Source: Terriglobus roseus DSM 18391
GTDB lineage: Bacteria > Acidobacteriota > Terriglobia > Terriglobales > Acidobacteriaceae
Assembly: GCF_000265425.1 (NCBI RefSeq)
Contig: NC_018014.1
Coordinates: 3,844,001-3,908,000, forward strand
Direction of reading: 5' to 3'
DNA: 64,000 nucleotides
The position numbers and the translations under genes were made by a program. The notes below the pieces were generated by a model that was given only the letters and a program-made list of their open reading frames with translations, ran no database searches and was not told where the DNA came from. Below, piece by piece: positions 7,268 to 17,082 of the stretch; within the stretch, counting starts at the first letter, position 1, and each line of letters begins with the position of its first letter.

Positions 7268-7546
7268 TTACGCCTGCCACTTGCCTTTGTAATAGGCAGA
7301 CAGAATGGCACTCAAACCGAAGGAGGCCAGTGCCGTATTTTGGATAAGATCCAAGGCGTCTTGCTCACGTGCAGTCTGGTAAACCACCACGCCATGAATG
7401 TTCCGCGGGTGTATCCGCCCGTTCGCTAGGTCTGGCGCTCTCGGAAGGTCTCTGAACTGTTGAGACCAAAGAATTGCCGCAGCCAGCAATCCGAGAAGCC
7501 CTATCGCACCAAGGAAAACGCCCGCAAATCGGCAGATTGGCTTCAT
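7268..7546 (-). CDS. Small membrane protein, 'NIHGVVVYQ' family (cassette gene 10)
   Basis: This encodes 92 residues: an N-terminal helix (FLGAIGLLGLLAAAILW), a loop with RIHPRNIHGVVVYQTAREQD, and a C-terminal helix (ALASFGLSAILSAYY). It is homologous to gene 7 (4645-4932) but clearly diverged outside the loop, so the two cassettes are paralogues and not a recent duplication. It sits between inverted sites I and J and reads in the site direction. Confidence 0.7.
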   Translation of the reverse strand: MKPICRFAGVFLGAIGLLGLLAAAILWSQQFRDLPRAPDLANGRIHPRNIHGVVVYQTAREQDALDLIQNTALASFGLSAILSAYYKGKWQA

Positions 7547-7614
7547 AGGATTCGGAGACGGGATAGCGTCTTCGCTCGGCCAAATGGTATCAGTTGCAGC
7601 TTAGAACCGTTAAC

Positions 7615-7683
7615 GCTTCCCGCAAAACGGTGTTTTCGGAAGTTCTAGGTCACAGTTTCCGAAAACCCGACTTTCCAGGAGGT
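7615..7683 (-). repeat. Cassette-boundary site J (inverted, complete; best example)
   Basis: Read on the minus strand: AAAGTCGGGTTTTCGGAAAC, TGTGACCTAGAA, then CTTCCGAAAACACCGTTTTG. The inner 9-bp stem TTTTCGGAA/TTCCGAAAA is perfect. Next come one bulged base, CGG/CCG, a mismatch, AAA/TTT, and an outer CC(T/C)G/CGGG pairing. It folds like an attC site, with an unpaired loop and a bulge, but has no GTTRRRY core. Confidence 0.9.
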
Positions 7684-7711
7684 TCCTGGTTGTTCCTTTT
7701 AGAATTGGGAG

Positions 7712-8089
7712 ATGACCTCAACGAATTGGCAGATCGTTCGGTGGTGGGAATACAGGCGCTTACCGTTTAACGCTGCTCTGCTTTGCGTCGGTCTCCTCTC
7801 GATAGGAGTCTTCGAGTGGTTGATGGACAAGGTCATTCCCCGTGGCGAGGATGCCGTCGAGCCCATGGTTCTGATTCTCGGAATTGGTCTGTACGGCCTC
7901 ACGGCGAATCTTTGTTACACGTTAGGCTGGGTGTACGAGTTGCGGAGCCAATCCTCGCCCTCTGCCCGAGAGCGACATAAGGCCAAGCGATTGTTTCGGG
8001 ATGGACTACTGGCTTCCTGCGTCCTGACATCAGCGCCACTGTGGTTTGGCTTCCTTTACTACCTGACCCATCCACGTCTGAATCAGTGA
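7712..8089 (+). CDS. Three-helix membrane protein (cassette gene 11)
   Basis: This encodes 125 residues with hydrophobic segments at about 20-37 (NAALLCVGLLSIGVFEWL), 50-72 (VLILGIGLYGLTANLCYTLG) and 100-118 (LLASCVLTSAPLWFGFLYYL). The family is unknown. It lies between inverted sites J and K and runs against the site direction. Its last codons (YLTHPRLN) and following bases recur at 17789-17825, showing that the same cassette once existed elsewhere in the island. Confidence 0.7.
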   Translation: MTSTNWQIVRWWEYRRLPFNAALLCVGLLSIGVFEWLMDKVIPRGEDAVEPMVLILGIGLYGLTANLCYTLGWVYELRSQSSPSARERHKAKRLFRDGLLASCVLTSAPLWFGFLYYLTHPRLNQ

Positions 8090-8156
8090 TCTGGAATCAC
8101 CGACACACACTGGTCTGGCGAAACTGGTATCACCACGGCGTCTCCAGCAACGCCGC

Positions 8157-8190
8157 AGCACTGTTTCCGAAAACCCGACTTTTCAGGCGT
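8157..8190 (-). repeat. Cassette-boundary site K (inverted, left arm)
   Basis: This contains CTGTTTCCGAAAACCCGACT followed by TTTCAGGCG, a left arm only. Confidence 0.83.
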
Positions 8191-8234
8191 TCGATGCCAA
8201 GCGTCTGCCAGTGGGGCTCTGCTATGGTGCTGCC

Positions 8235-8399
8235 ATGAGCACTCAGTACAAGCCCTCTGAATGGCGCGGGAAGCGGGCTGTCTATCAGTCCACGGATCCG
8301 GCTGAGCCGAAGAGGCAGACAAGAAGAACGCTTTGCTTCATAGCATTTGTTCTCATCGCGGTTGCGTTGTTTGCGCTTATCGCGTTCCGCCCAAGCTGA
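8235..8399 (+). CDS. Single-helix small protein (cassette gene 12)
   Basis: This encodes 54 residues: a polar, basic N-terminus (STQYKPSEWRGKRAVYQ) and one C-terminal membrane helix (LCFIAFVLIAVALFALIAF), the layout of a tail-anchored protein. An upstream GTG at 8211 is an alternative start. It is bounded by inverted left arms K and L. The function is unknown. Confidence 0.55.
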   Translation: MSTQYKPSEWRGKRAVYQSTDPAEPKRQTRRTLCFIAFVLIAVALFALIAFRPS

Positions 8400-8415
8400 G
8401 CAAGCGTGGCCCGCC

Positions 8416-8446
8416 CAGTTCCCGAAAACCCGACTTTCAAGGAAGG
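8416..8446 (-). repeat. Cassette-boundary site L (inverted, left arm)
   Basis: This contains CCCGAAAACCCGACTTTCAA then GGAAGGC. Read on the minus strand it is identical to site G through AAAGTCGGGTTT and then diverges, marking the 3' edge of the duplicated gene 6 unit. Confidence 0.83.
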
Positions 8447-8457
8447 CTGCGTCTATT

Positions 8458-8853
8458 TCAGATCAGCCCTATAACGAGGAGCGCGGCCAGACCACCGACA
8501 AGCAGGAAAATTGCGACCAGGCCGACTCGAGCCATCTGGGACATCTCGTTCGCATAGTAAAAACGGGCTGGATGCTTCGGGTGATATCGCAGGGTGAAGG
8601 TATCGCCAACTCGAAAAGGAGAACGCCCGTTCACGCCATTGATGCCTAGCTTTGCCGTCTGGACCCCATCTTTCACGGGATACGAGAACAGAACTCGATA
8701 ATTGCCGACGCCGCCACCCAGTTCCGCGTCCGGTGTCCAGATGCATGCAGACACGAGAGCTTCTGATTCTGGCCAGCCAGCAATGCCTCTCCACTTGTAA
8801 AGAGCATCTGAAAGCCTGTCTGGCATCCCAGTCGATCTCGGCTTGTCGAACAT
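8458..8853 (-). CDS. DUF3592-like membrane protein (cassette gene 6, copy 2, intact)
   Basis: This encodes 131 residues starting MFDKPRSTGMPDRLSDALYK. It has the same beta-rich core (NYRVLFSYPV; FRVGDTFTLRYHPKHPARF) and C-terminal helix as copy 1, but the start is in frame with the body, so this is the better-preserved copy. DUF3592 proteins are membrane proteins of unknown function. It is adjacent to the second copy of gene 1 through hybrid site M; in the left half of the array genes 1 and 6 are separated by four other genes. Confidence 0.72.
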   Translation of the reverse strand: MFDKPRSTGMPDRLSDALYKWRGIAGWPESEALVSACIWTPDAELGGGVGNYRVLFSYPVKDGVQTAKLGINGVNGRSPFRVGDTFTLRYHPKHPARFYYANEMSQMARVGLVAIFLLVGGLAALLVIGLI

Positions 8854-8888
8854 GAGCGTATCCCTCGTTCAGTCTATGACTGCAGAGC

Positions 8889-8921
8889 GTTGTCACGAAA
8901 AACGGTGTTTGCGGAAACCGT
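8889..8921 (-). repeat. Cassette-boundary site M (inverted; hybrid of sites B and F)
   Basis: Read on the minus strand: CACGTGTACGGTTTCCG as at site B, then CAAACACCGTTTTTCGTGAC as at site F. The switch lies inside the shared TTCCG. This is the product expected if sites B and F recombined and genes 2-5 were lost. Confidence 0.88.
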
Positions 8922-8938
8922 ACACGTGGGCCTTTCGT

Positions 8939-9181
8939 TCAGGCAAACCACTTTTTCCGCTTTGCATGTACGTAGCACAACGGCCCAGCAAGCAAAGAGG
9001 CGATGGTCGCCACCGGAATACCGATGAAGAACCCGCTCATCCCTCCCTGGCCGTCATGGGGAGCGTAGTGCATGTCTAGGAACAGCATGGGAACGAAGAT
9101 TACCAAAAACGAGACAACGAAAGCTGCAAGCGCCACTAGGACTGAGAAGATTGCTCGGATAAATGTCGCCATGTCGGCCAT
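8939..9181 (-). CDS. Small membrane protein, cassette gene 1 (copy 2)
   Basis: This encodes 80 residues, identical to the protein at 1259-1501 except for Leu in place of Val in IASLLAGPL. The flanks are also duplicated from site A/N to site B/M, so the duplicated block is the whole cassette and not just the coding part. It reads in the direction of inverted sites M and N. Confidence 0.72.
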   Translation of the reverse strand: MADMATFIRAIFSVLVALAAFVVSFLVIFVPMLFLDMHYAPHDGQGGMSGFFIGIPVATIASLLAGPLCYVHAKRKKWFA

Positions 9182-9204
9182 GCTAACGCGGGAGACGTCG
9201 GGCT

Positions 9205-9233
9205 GCTCCCCTAAAACGGCGTTTTGGGAAACT
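9205..9233 (-). repeat. Cassette-boundary site N (inverted, right arm; end of array)
   Basis: This contains CCCCTAAAACGGCGTTTTGG then GAAACTG. On the minus strand it equals site A from AAAACGCC onwards. The outside sequence differs, so N marks the right-hand edge of the recognisable array. Confidence 0.83.
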
Positions 9234-9254
9234 GCTGCGACCGCCTCTTCCCTA

Positions 9255-9731
9255 CTAGCTGTTTGTTCCGCCGAGAAGCTTCTGGCGCATCACAGCTTCC
9301 AGGTTCTCCGTGGAAACCAACTGACTTTGAGGCTGGATCGCGACAGCCTTGGTCGAGGATCCTGGTGCCATGTAAACCACCACTCCACTTGAGCGAGGTG
9401 CAGCAAGCGCTCGTGGTTCAGGAACAAATGCCTTGATGGTGCGACGATATTCCCGCTTTCGCTTTGGGGGCAATACCGTCACAGTTGCTCTCGGGATGCT
9501 TGCGAGCCCGCCGCTTGTTGTCGGTACAAGAGGGAGGCTTCGCAGGATAGCGGGCTCCATCGGCCTTACGGCTTGTCGCCGCACTGAAGCGATCCTTTTT
9601 GCACGTCGCTTCTTTGAACCGATGTGAGGAGCGAGGGACGCCGGCTCAACTATGCCTGCAAGGATCTTTCGTACCTGGAGTAGCTTGTTGAGCTCCGCGT
9701 CGATCTCGCGGAGGATTGCTGAATATTGCAT
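9255..9731 (-). CDS. Basic protein with N-terminal coiled coil, unknown function
   Basis: This encodes 158 residues: a short coiled-coil start (YSAILREIDAELNKLLQVRKIL), then a basic, proline-rich and probably disordered middle (KKRRAKRIASVRR, VLPPKRKREYRR), and an ordered C-terminus. The opening 'Y..ILREID.E...L...R.IL' followed by a lysine/arginine-rich tail resembles small proteins common in Acidobacteriota. The composition suggests nucleic-acid binding, which is an inference. It lies between site N and the decayed recombinase; no repeat separates it from the latter. Confidence 0.55.
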   Translation of the reverse strand: MQYSAILREIDAELNKLLQVRKILAGIVEPASLAPHIGSKKRRAKRIASVRRQAVRPMEPAILRSLPLVPTTSGGLASIPRATVTVLPPKRKREYRRTIKAFVPEPRALAAPRSSGVVVYMAPGSSTKAVAIQPQSQLVSTENLEAVMRQKLLGGTNS

Positions 9732-9793
9732 AGCTCAAGCATAAAGTCTTTAGCTCCTCAGCACCTGTGGGCCGCGATCACTAGCCTCGTGCC

Positions 9794-10153
9794 TTACAAC
9801 CCCAAACTGTCATTCAGTGAGATGGCAATGTCCTGTTCAGACCCGAGGTAGCGGTCCGTCGTCTGAATGGAGCTATGCCCCAGCAGGAACTTGATCTGCT
9901 CCAGGTCGCCGCCGGCTTTGCGGCAGAGCTTCGCGCAAGTCCTCCGGAGGTCGTGGGCGCAGAAGTGCTCGATGCCGATCTCCTTAGCGGCTTCAGTGAC
10001 CACGGACCAGATGGCCCAGTCGCTCAGGCTCTCCCCAACCTTCACGCCTTTCGAGATGGATCGCAGCAACGGCCCCTTCTCAACGGAGCCGGCCGCCGGC
10101 CAGGCATCGATCCCCTTCTTTACCTAGACGGTATCGCCACGGTCCGGACTGTC
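9794..10153 (-). pseudogene. Decayed copy of the array-type tyrosine recombinase
   Basis: The C-terminal third is well preserved: HDLRRTCAKLCRKAGGDLEQ, then LLGHSSIQTTDRYLG, including the catalytic HxxR, the H of LGH and the Tyr. An in-frame TAG interrupts the part corresponding to VAIPVW. Homology to the intact gene ends near 10150, where the nested inverted repeats begin, so an insertion or deletion removed the N-terminal two thirds. It could still express a C-terminal fragment from the start within 'MLRSISKG', but not a working enzyme. Confidence 0.8.
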
Positions 10154-10413
10154 GTTTTGCTAATTAAGTGGCCGACTTTGGTGCTAATTATCTGGCACAC
10201 AGCAAGCGGTGATGGCGGGGAAGCACGCGCGTACAAGCGCATATACAGCAACAGCTTAGCCGAGTTTGTGGTGGTTTCGTCGCCGAGGGCGGTCGGGTTT
10301 GGGGTCTTAAAAGCGCCAAAGTGCCAAATAGCGCGAACAGAACTTCGCCACTTAATTAGCAAAACAACACAAATGATGTGATGGAAAGTGTGCCACTTAG
10401 TTGGCTAATTTAG
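10154..10413. repeat. Nested inverted repeats (candidate non-autonomous mobile element)
   Basis: GTTTTGCTAATTAAGTGGC at 10154-10172 has an exact inverted copy at 10347-10365. Two related, less perfect units lie at 10182-10200 (TGCTAATTATCTGGCACAC) and, inverted, at 10388-10413 (GTGTGCCACTTAGTTGGCTA). All four share the pattern 'GCTAATTA..(C/G)TGGC'. Nothing inside (about 190 bases) looks coding. The element sits exactly where the recombinase relic is truncated. Its ends could be related to those of Tn554- or RIT-type tyrosine-recombinase transposons; I cannot confirm this from sequence alone. Confidence 0.6.
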
Positions 10414-10433
10414 AAGTTGTGGGATCCTAAAAA

Positions 10434-11356
10434 TTAGGCGGTCACCAGGTCAGCAGCGGCTACAACAGCCTGGTTGCGTCCATTGCGCTTGCCCTGGTAA
10501 AGACGACGATCTGCCTCTTCGACGACCGCTTCCGGTCCCCGATCAGCCATCTCCTGCACAAACGGTAAAGCCCCACAGCTGATCGTCAGATACAACGGCC
10601 CCACGCTCGTCTGCACCGGCAGAGACCGCACCGCATCACAAATTCGCGTGCTCACAGTAGCCAGGTGCTCCGGCCCGCAGCCATCCAGCAAGAGCAGAAA
10701 CTCTTCGCCGCCATAACGGCCGACAGTGCCATTCCGGACATTGTTCTTCAATCGCAGGGCAACTTCACGCAGCACTTCGTCGCCAACCGCATGCCCGTAT
10801 GTATCGTTGATCATCTTGAAATGATCTAAATCGCACAACATGACACTGAATTGCGCAGCTGGGATAGTCCGGTTGCTCATCTTTGCCGCCAACACATCAA
10901 ATATGGCGCCGCGATTTAGTAGTTGTGTCAGCGGATCCCGAGCCGCATGCTTGCGCATCTTCTCATGCGCCTCGATGAGGATGTCTTCTAGCTGCAGAAT
11001 CCGCAGTCCCGTGCGCAGCCGTGCCAGTAGCTCCTCTGGATGACAAGGCTTCGTCAGGTAGTCATCCGCACCGGCCTCCAATCCCGCCACCAAGTCTTCC
11101 TTTGAATCCTTCGAGGTGAGTAGCGCGATGTAAATGTATGCCTTCCGCAATCCGCCTCGGATGGCACGGCAAACCTCAAGCCCACTCAGTCCCGGCATCG
11201 TCCAGTCCAGCAGCACCAGCCGCGGTCCGTCGTCTCGCGAAAGGATCTGGATAGCCTCCAGGCCGTCCTTCGCAGTAATTACCTCGAAGTCTGTCGTTCG
11301 CAGCATCCGCTGCAGCAGCAGCCGGCTCACCGCGTCGTCATCTGCGACGAGGATCT

Positions 11357-11360
<4 letters not shown>
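10434..11360 (-). CDS. Response regulator with diguanylate cyclase output (REC-GGDEF)
   Basis: This encodes 308 residues. The receiver domain (about 1-120) has acidic DDD near the start, the phospho-acceptor Asp in LVLLDWTMPGLSG, Thr/Ser in ALLTSKD and Lys in YLTKPCHP. The GGDEF domain (about 140-300) has DLDHFKMINDTYGHAVGD and an active-site GGEEF (RYGGEEFLLLL), so it should make cyclic di-GMP. No RxxD inhibitory site is obvious. Its start overlaps the stop of the upstream hybrid kinase by 4 bases, which argues for co-transcription and for phosphotransfer from that kinase's HPt domain. Confidence 0.93.
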
Positions 11361-14485
<3,125 letters not shown>

Positions 14486-14621
14486 AACTGCTCCGCATCT
14501 GCGATGTCATAGCTCAAATGCAATATGCCCCGTCGCTTTGCTAGCGAAGCAGTCCCTGGGCCACGTGAGTCAAAACAGATCATCGCCGCACTAGCTCACA
14601 CAATACTGCCCTTTCAGCGCT

Positions 14622-14633
14622 GTGTACGTACAC
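14622..14633. promoter_or_regulatory. 12-bp perfect palindrome upstream of the kinase
   Basis: GTGTACGTACAC is a perfect dyad about 140 bases upstream of the kinase start, in the otherwise featureless stretch 14486-14755. It could be an operator, but a 12-base palindrome can occur by chance. Confidence 0.25.
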
Positions 14634-14755
14634 CGATGGTGTTAGCCGCCGCTCACTAAACTAATCAAGGAATACCGTTTCAACTCGGGTGTAAACGATG
14701 AGCTTTTGGATTCTAAAGTCGAGCGGATGCCTGGCTAATTCCACGTCGCCCGGAA

Positions 14756-15694
14756 TTACAGACCTAAACTGTCGTTCACCGCGATGGCGATCTCCTGCTC
14801 GGACCCGAGGTAGCGTTCGGTGGTCTGGATTGACGAGTGCCCCAGCAGAAACTTGATCTGCTCCAGGTCGCCGCCGGCCTTGCGGCAGAGCTTCGCGCAA
14901 GTCCGCCGTAGATCATGTGCGCCGAACCGCTCGATCCCGATCTCCTTCGCAGCTTCCGTCACCACAGACCAGATGGCCCAATCGCTCAGGCTCTCCCCGA
15001 TTTTGCCGCCCTTGGAGACCGACCGCAACAACGGGCCCTTTTCGATTGAGCCGGCCGCCTGCCAGGCATCGATCCCCTTCTTCACCCAGACCGGAATCGC
15101 TACCGTCCGGACCCGGCCACCCTTGCCGACGAGATCGATGATGACCCAGCGGTTCTCCCGCATCTGGATGTCCTCGACGGTGAGCGAAGCCAGTTCCCTT
15201 CTCCGCAGGGCGCAGCCGACCAGCAGAGCCAGGATCGCGTAGTCCCGCTTCCCTTTCAACGTCGAGCGGTCGGGAACGCCGAGCAGTTCCCTCGCCTGTT
15301 CCTTGGTCAGCCAGTTCCCCAGCCTAGTTCCCTTCTCCTTTACGTTCGGGATGTCGGTAAGGTTGGCGGCATCCTCGTGGGAGAGCATGCCGTTCTTCCG
15401 GGCTTCCGAGACCAGCTTCCGAACGGCCGCCAAACGCACGTTGACTGTTGAAGGCGCCAGGTCTTCCATCGAGGTTCGGAACTCGAGGAGCAACGCCCGG
15501 GTGAGAGGTCGGCTGGCAGCGAAGGCGAAGAGCAGGTCGAGAGCCTTGGCGTAGTTGCGCCGGGAGTGGGGCGAGGTGACGGAATCGAGCACCATCTGGC
15601 GGAGCTGGAGTTGGGCCGGCGTCAGGCCTGGCGCCTGTGAGGCCGTTTCCGGCTCCTGGGACACCCAAAGGGCGATTTCGGTGGATTCAGTCAC
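14756..15694 (-). CDS. Tyrosine recombinase, XerC/D-like, intact copy
   Basis: This encodes 312 residues. The N-terminal SAM-like core-binding domain spans about 25-115 (SPHSRRNYAKALDLLFAFA). The catalytic domain (about 130-310) has all expected residues: Arg in GCALRRRELASL, Lys in LVGKGGRVRTVAIP, HDLRRT, LLGHSSIQTT and the nucleophile Tyr in ERYLGSEQ. The protein is short, as in Xer and integron integrases, and lacks the arm-binding domain of phage integrases. I see no insertion like the extra helix of IntI between the second and third motifs. Decayed copies at 9794-10153 and 298-352 bracket the cassette array. I infer, without proof, that this enzyme acts on the array sites. Confidence 0.9.
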   Translation of the reverse strand: MTESTEIALWVSQEPETASQAPGLTPAQLQLRQMVLDSVTSPHSRRNYAKALDLLFAFAASRPLTRALLLEFRTSMEDLAPSTVNVRLAAVRKLVSEARKNGMLSHEDAANLTDIPNVKEKGTRLGNWLTKEQARELLGVPDRSTLKGKRDYAILALLVGCALRRRELASLTVEDIQMRENRWVIIDLVGKGGRVRTVAIPVWVKKGIDAWQAAGSIEKGPLLRSVSKGGKIGESLSDWAIWSVVTEAAKEIGIERFGAHDLRRTCAKLCRKAGGDLEQIKFLLGHSSIQTTERYLGSEQEIAIAVNDSLGL

Positions 15695-15701
15695 TAATTG
15701 A

Positions 15702-15737
15702 GTTTACCTGCGACAATTTGCATTGTCGGAGGTAAAC
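15702..15737. repeat. Hairpin just upstream of the recombinase (possible recombination or operator site)
   Basis: GTTTACCTGCGACAAT and ATTGTCGGAGGTAAAC form a near-perfect 16-bp stem (one G:G mismatch) around TTGC, ending 8 bases before the recombinase start codon. Inverted 7-8 base elements around a short centre are the layout of a tyrosine-recombinase core site. Equally it could be an operator or an mRNA hairpin controlling the gene. The region 15738-16004 to its right has no gene I can support. Confidence 0.55.
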
Positions 15738-16004
15738 CCACCCGGCCGAACGTGATGGAAATCACCAGAGTGCCATCAATTTCCGCGGTTTGCATGTTGG
15801 AAACTGTCAGAAGAAACTGACGTCAAGATCCCGAACAGATATAGGATGCACCAATTCCAAGTGAATGGTACTGGTGAAGTCTTTCCGAGATCATCCCTTG
15901 AGTTTCGGAGCGAACCCCATGCCTGCATGGTTCGCTCTGACTTGGCAACATTTTCGGCAGGGCATCCGCGAGCGTGTCCAACAGCGAGTTGGGAACGGTC
16001 AGGT

Positions 16005-16277
16005 CTAGATGGGCGGGGTACTGGCGAGCTGCCGTTCAACGGCGCAGCAAACCCAACCCGACACTCGGTCTGGAAGCTCTATCAACTTCATGTCGTAATG
16101 CGGGTAGAACGTGTGGCAAGATTCACAGCAGTCGGCAGTAGGAGTCAAGAAGTCACCGCACACTCGAAATTCTGTGTCTGGAAGACGCCTCCCCAGTTCG
16201 GCAATCGCGATCTCCACATAGTCCGGCGGACAGTTCATCTCGCTCAGTGTTGTCCGAATGATTTCGTAACGCTTCAT
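16005..16277 (-). CDS. Small cysteine-rich protein of unknown function
   Basis: This encodes 90 residues beginning MKRYEIIRTTLSEMNCPPDY. CCESCHTFYPHY in the middle and GWVCCAVE near the end give two close Cys pairs that could hold a metal such as zinc; this is an inference. A good ribosome-binding site (CAGGAGAAAGCG) precedes the ATG, which supports expression. There is no signal peptide. It lies between the recombinase and the phosphoesterase, in the island. Confidence 0.6.
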   Translation of the reverse strand: MKRYEIIRTTLSEMNCPPDYVEIAIAELGRRLPDTEFRVCGDFLTPTADCCESCHTFYPHYDMKLIELPDRVSGWVCCAVERQLASTPPI

Positions 16278-16422
16278 CGCTTTCTCCTGTCCGTTAAGAC
16301 TCCTTCTCTAAGTGTCCTTGGCATCCTCCAGGGAAAGCGAATCCGCCGCATAAGCATGGTGGCTCGGGCCTCTCGGAAAGGCAATCGATGCTCTGTCATG
16401 GTCATCCCACTGTTCATGATCA

Positions 16423-17082
16423 TCACAAGAGCCGCTCACTGATGTCGGTTCTTCTACTTCTCATCCGTAAAGCTGTTGGCGCTTGCACAAGGTCGCCAAG
16501 GTGTCCCATCAGGGCCACATTGGCGTATGTGACACCGTCTTGCTCAACAGAACCATGTGCTCCATGAACATGACCAAAAGCATGGAGTCTCAAAGATGGC
16601 AACTCTCTCACCCGATTGCGCAGCTCTGGATCGCCCATTCGCTCCGCCTGGTCAGGAGAAAGGTCGAGGATACCGAAGGGCGGTCCGTGTGTGACAAGCA
16701 CATGAGTGCTAACCGGCACCTTGCTCCAGTGGAGCTGGCGGTCTTTGGCGGAGGACATGCCGAACGCTGCTCCGCAGAGCGGGGTCATGGGCGAGCCATA
16801 GATGGTCAGCCCTTCGATCTCAATGCTCTCATCGATAAGCAGATTGGCATTGTCGAGGAGTGACCGCCGCTCAGGGTTCGCTTCTAAGAAGAACTCATGA
16901 TTACCGGGAACCACGATCTTATGACGGTGCGGAAGCTCCCCCAGCCACTCGTTGAAATCCTCGATCGCGGCCAGGTTCTTGCTGAACATCGTGAAGTCGC
17001 CCACGCAGATCAGAACGTCTCCTGCGGGTACGTCCACTTCGCGGTGAAGTTCATGCGTATCCCCGAATAAGACCAGCACCAT
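16423..17082 (-). CDS. Calcineurin-like metallophosphoesterase
   Basis: This encodes 219 residues. All core motifs of the fold are visible: FGDTHELH near the start (D-x-H), CVGDFT (GD), PGNHEFF (GNHE), VLVTHGPP and FGHVHG (GHxH). These bind two metal ions for phosphoester hydrolysis. Short proteins of this kind (MPPED-like) act on phosphodiesters or unknown substrates. The ATG at 17082 starts directly at the first beta strand (MVLVLFGDTH), so I prefer it to the upstream ATG at 17136. Confidence 0.85.
   Translation of the reverse strand: MVLVLFGDTHELHREVDVPAGDVLICVGDFTMFSKNLAAIEDFNEWLGELPHRHKIVVPGNHEFFLEANPERRSLLDNANLLIDESIEIEGLTIYGSPMTPLCGAAFGMSSAKDRQLHWSKVPVSTHVLVTHGPPFGILDLSPDQAERMGDPELRNRVRELPSLRLHAFGHVHGAHGSVEQDGVTYANVALMGHLGDLVQAPTALRMRSRRTDISERLL

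Noticed and set aside
1208-9233. Canonical integron attC sites
   Set aside because: I looked for RYYYAAC/GTTRRRY cores at the arm ends and found none. The inner cores are CGGAA/TTCCG, so the sites are not classical attC.
1208-9233. CRISPR array
   Set aside because: Spacing between repeats is 150-900 bases with genes inside, and repeats vary in length and orientation. There are no cas genes.
14486-14755. A missing small gene between kinase and recombinase
   Set aside because: The frames are short and lack start context, and no motif was seen.
15776-16442. Genes between the recombinase and the cysteine-rich protein
   Set aside because: The frames there have no ribosome-binding site, motif or consistent codon use. 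Only 16005-16277 on the minus strand has good start context.
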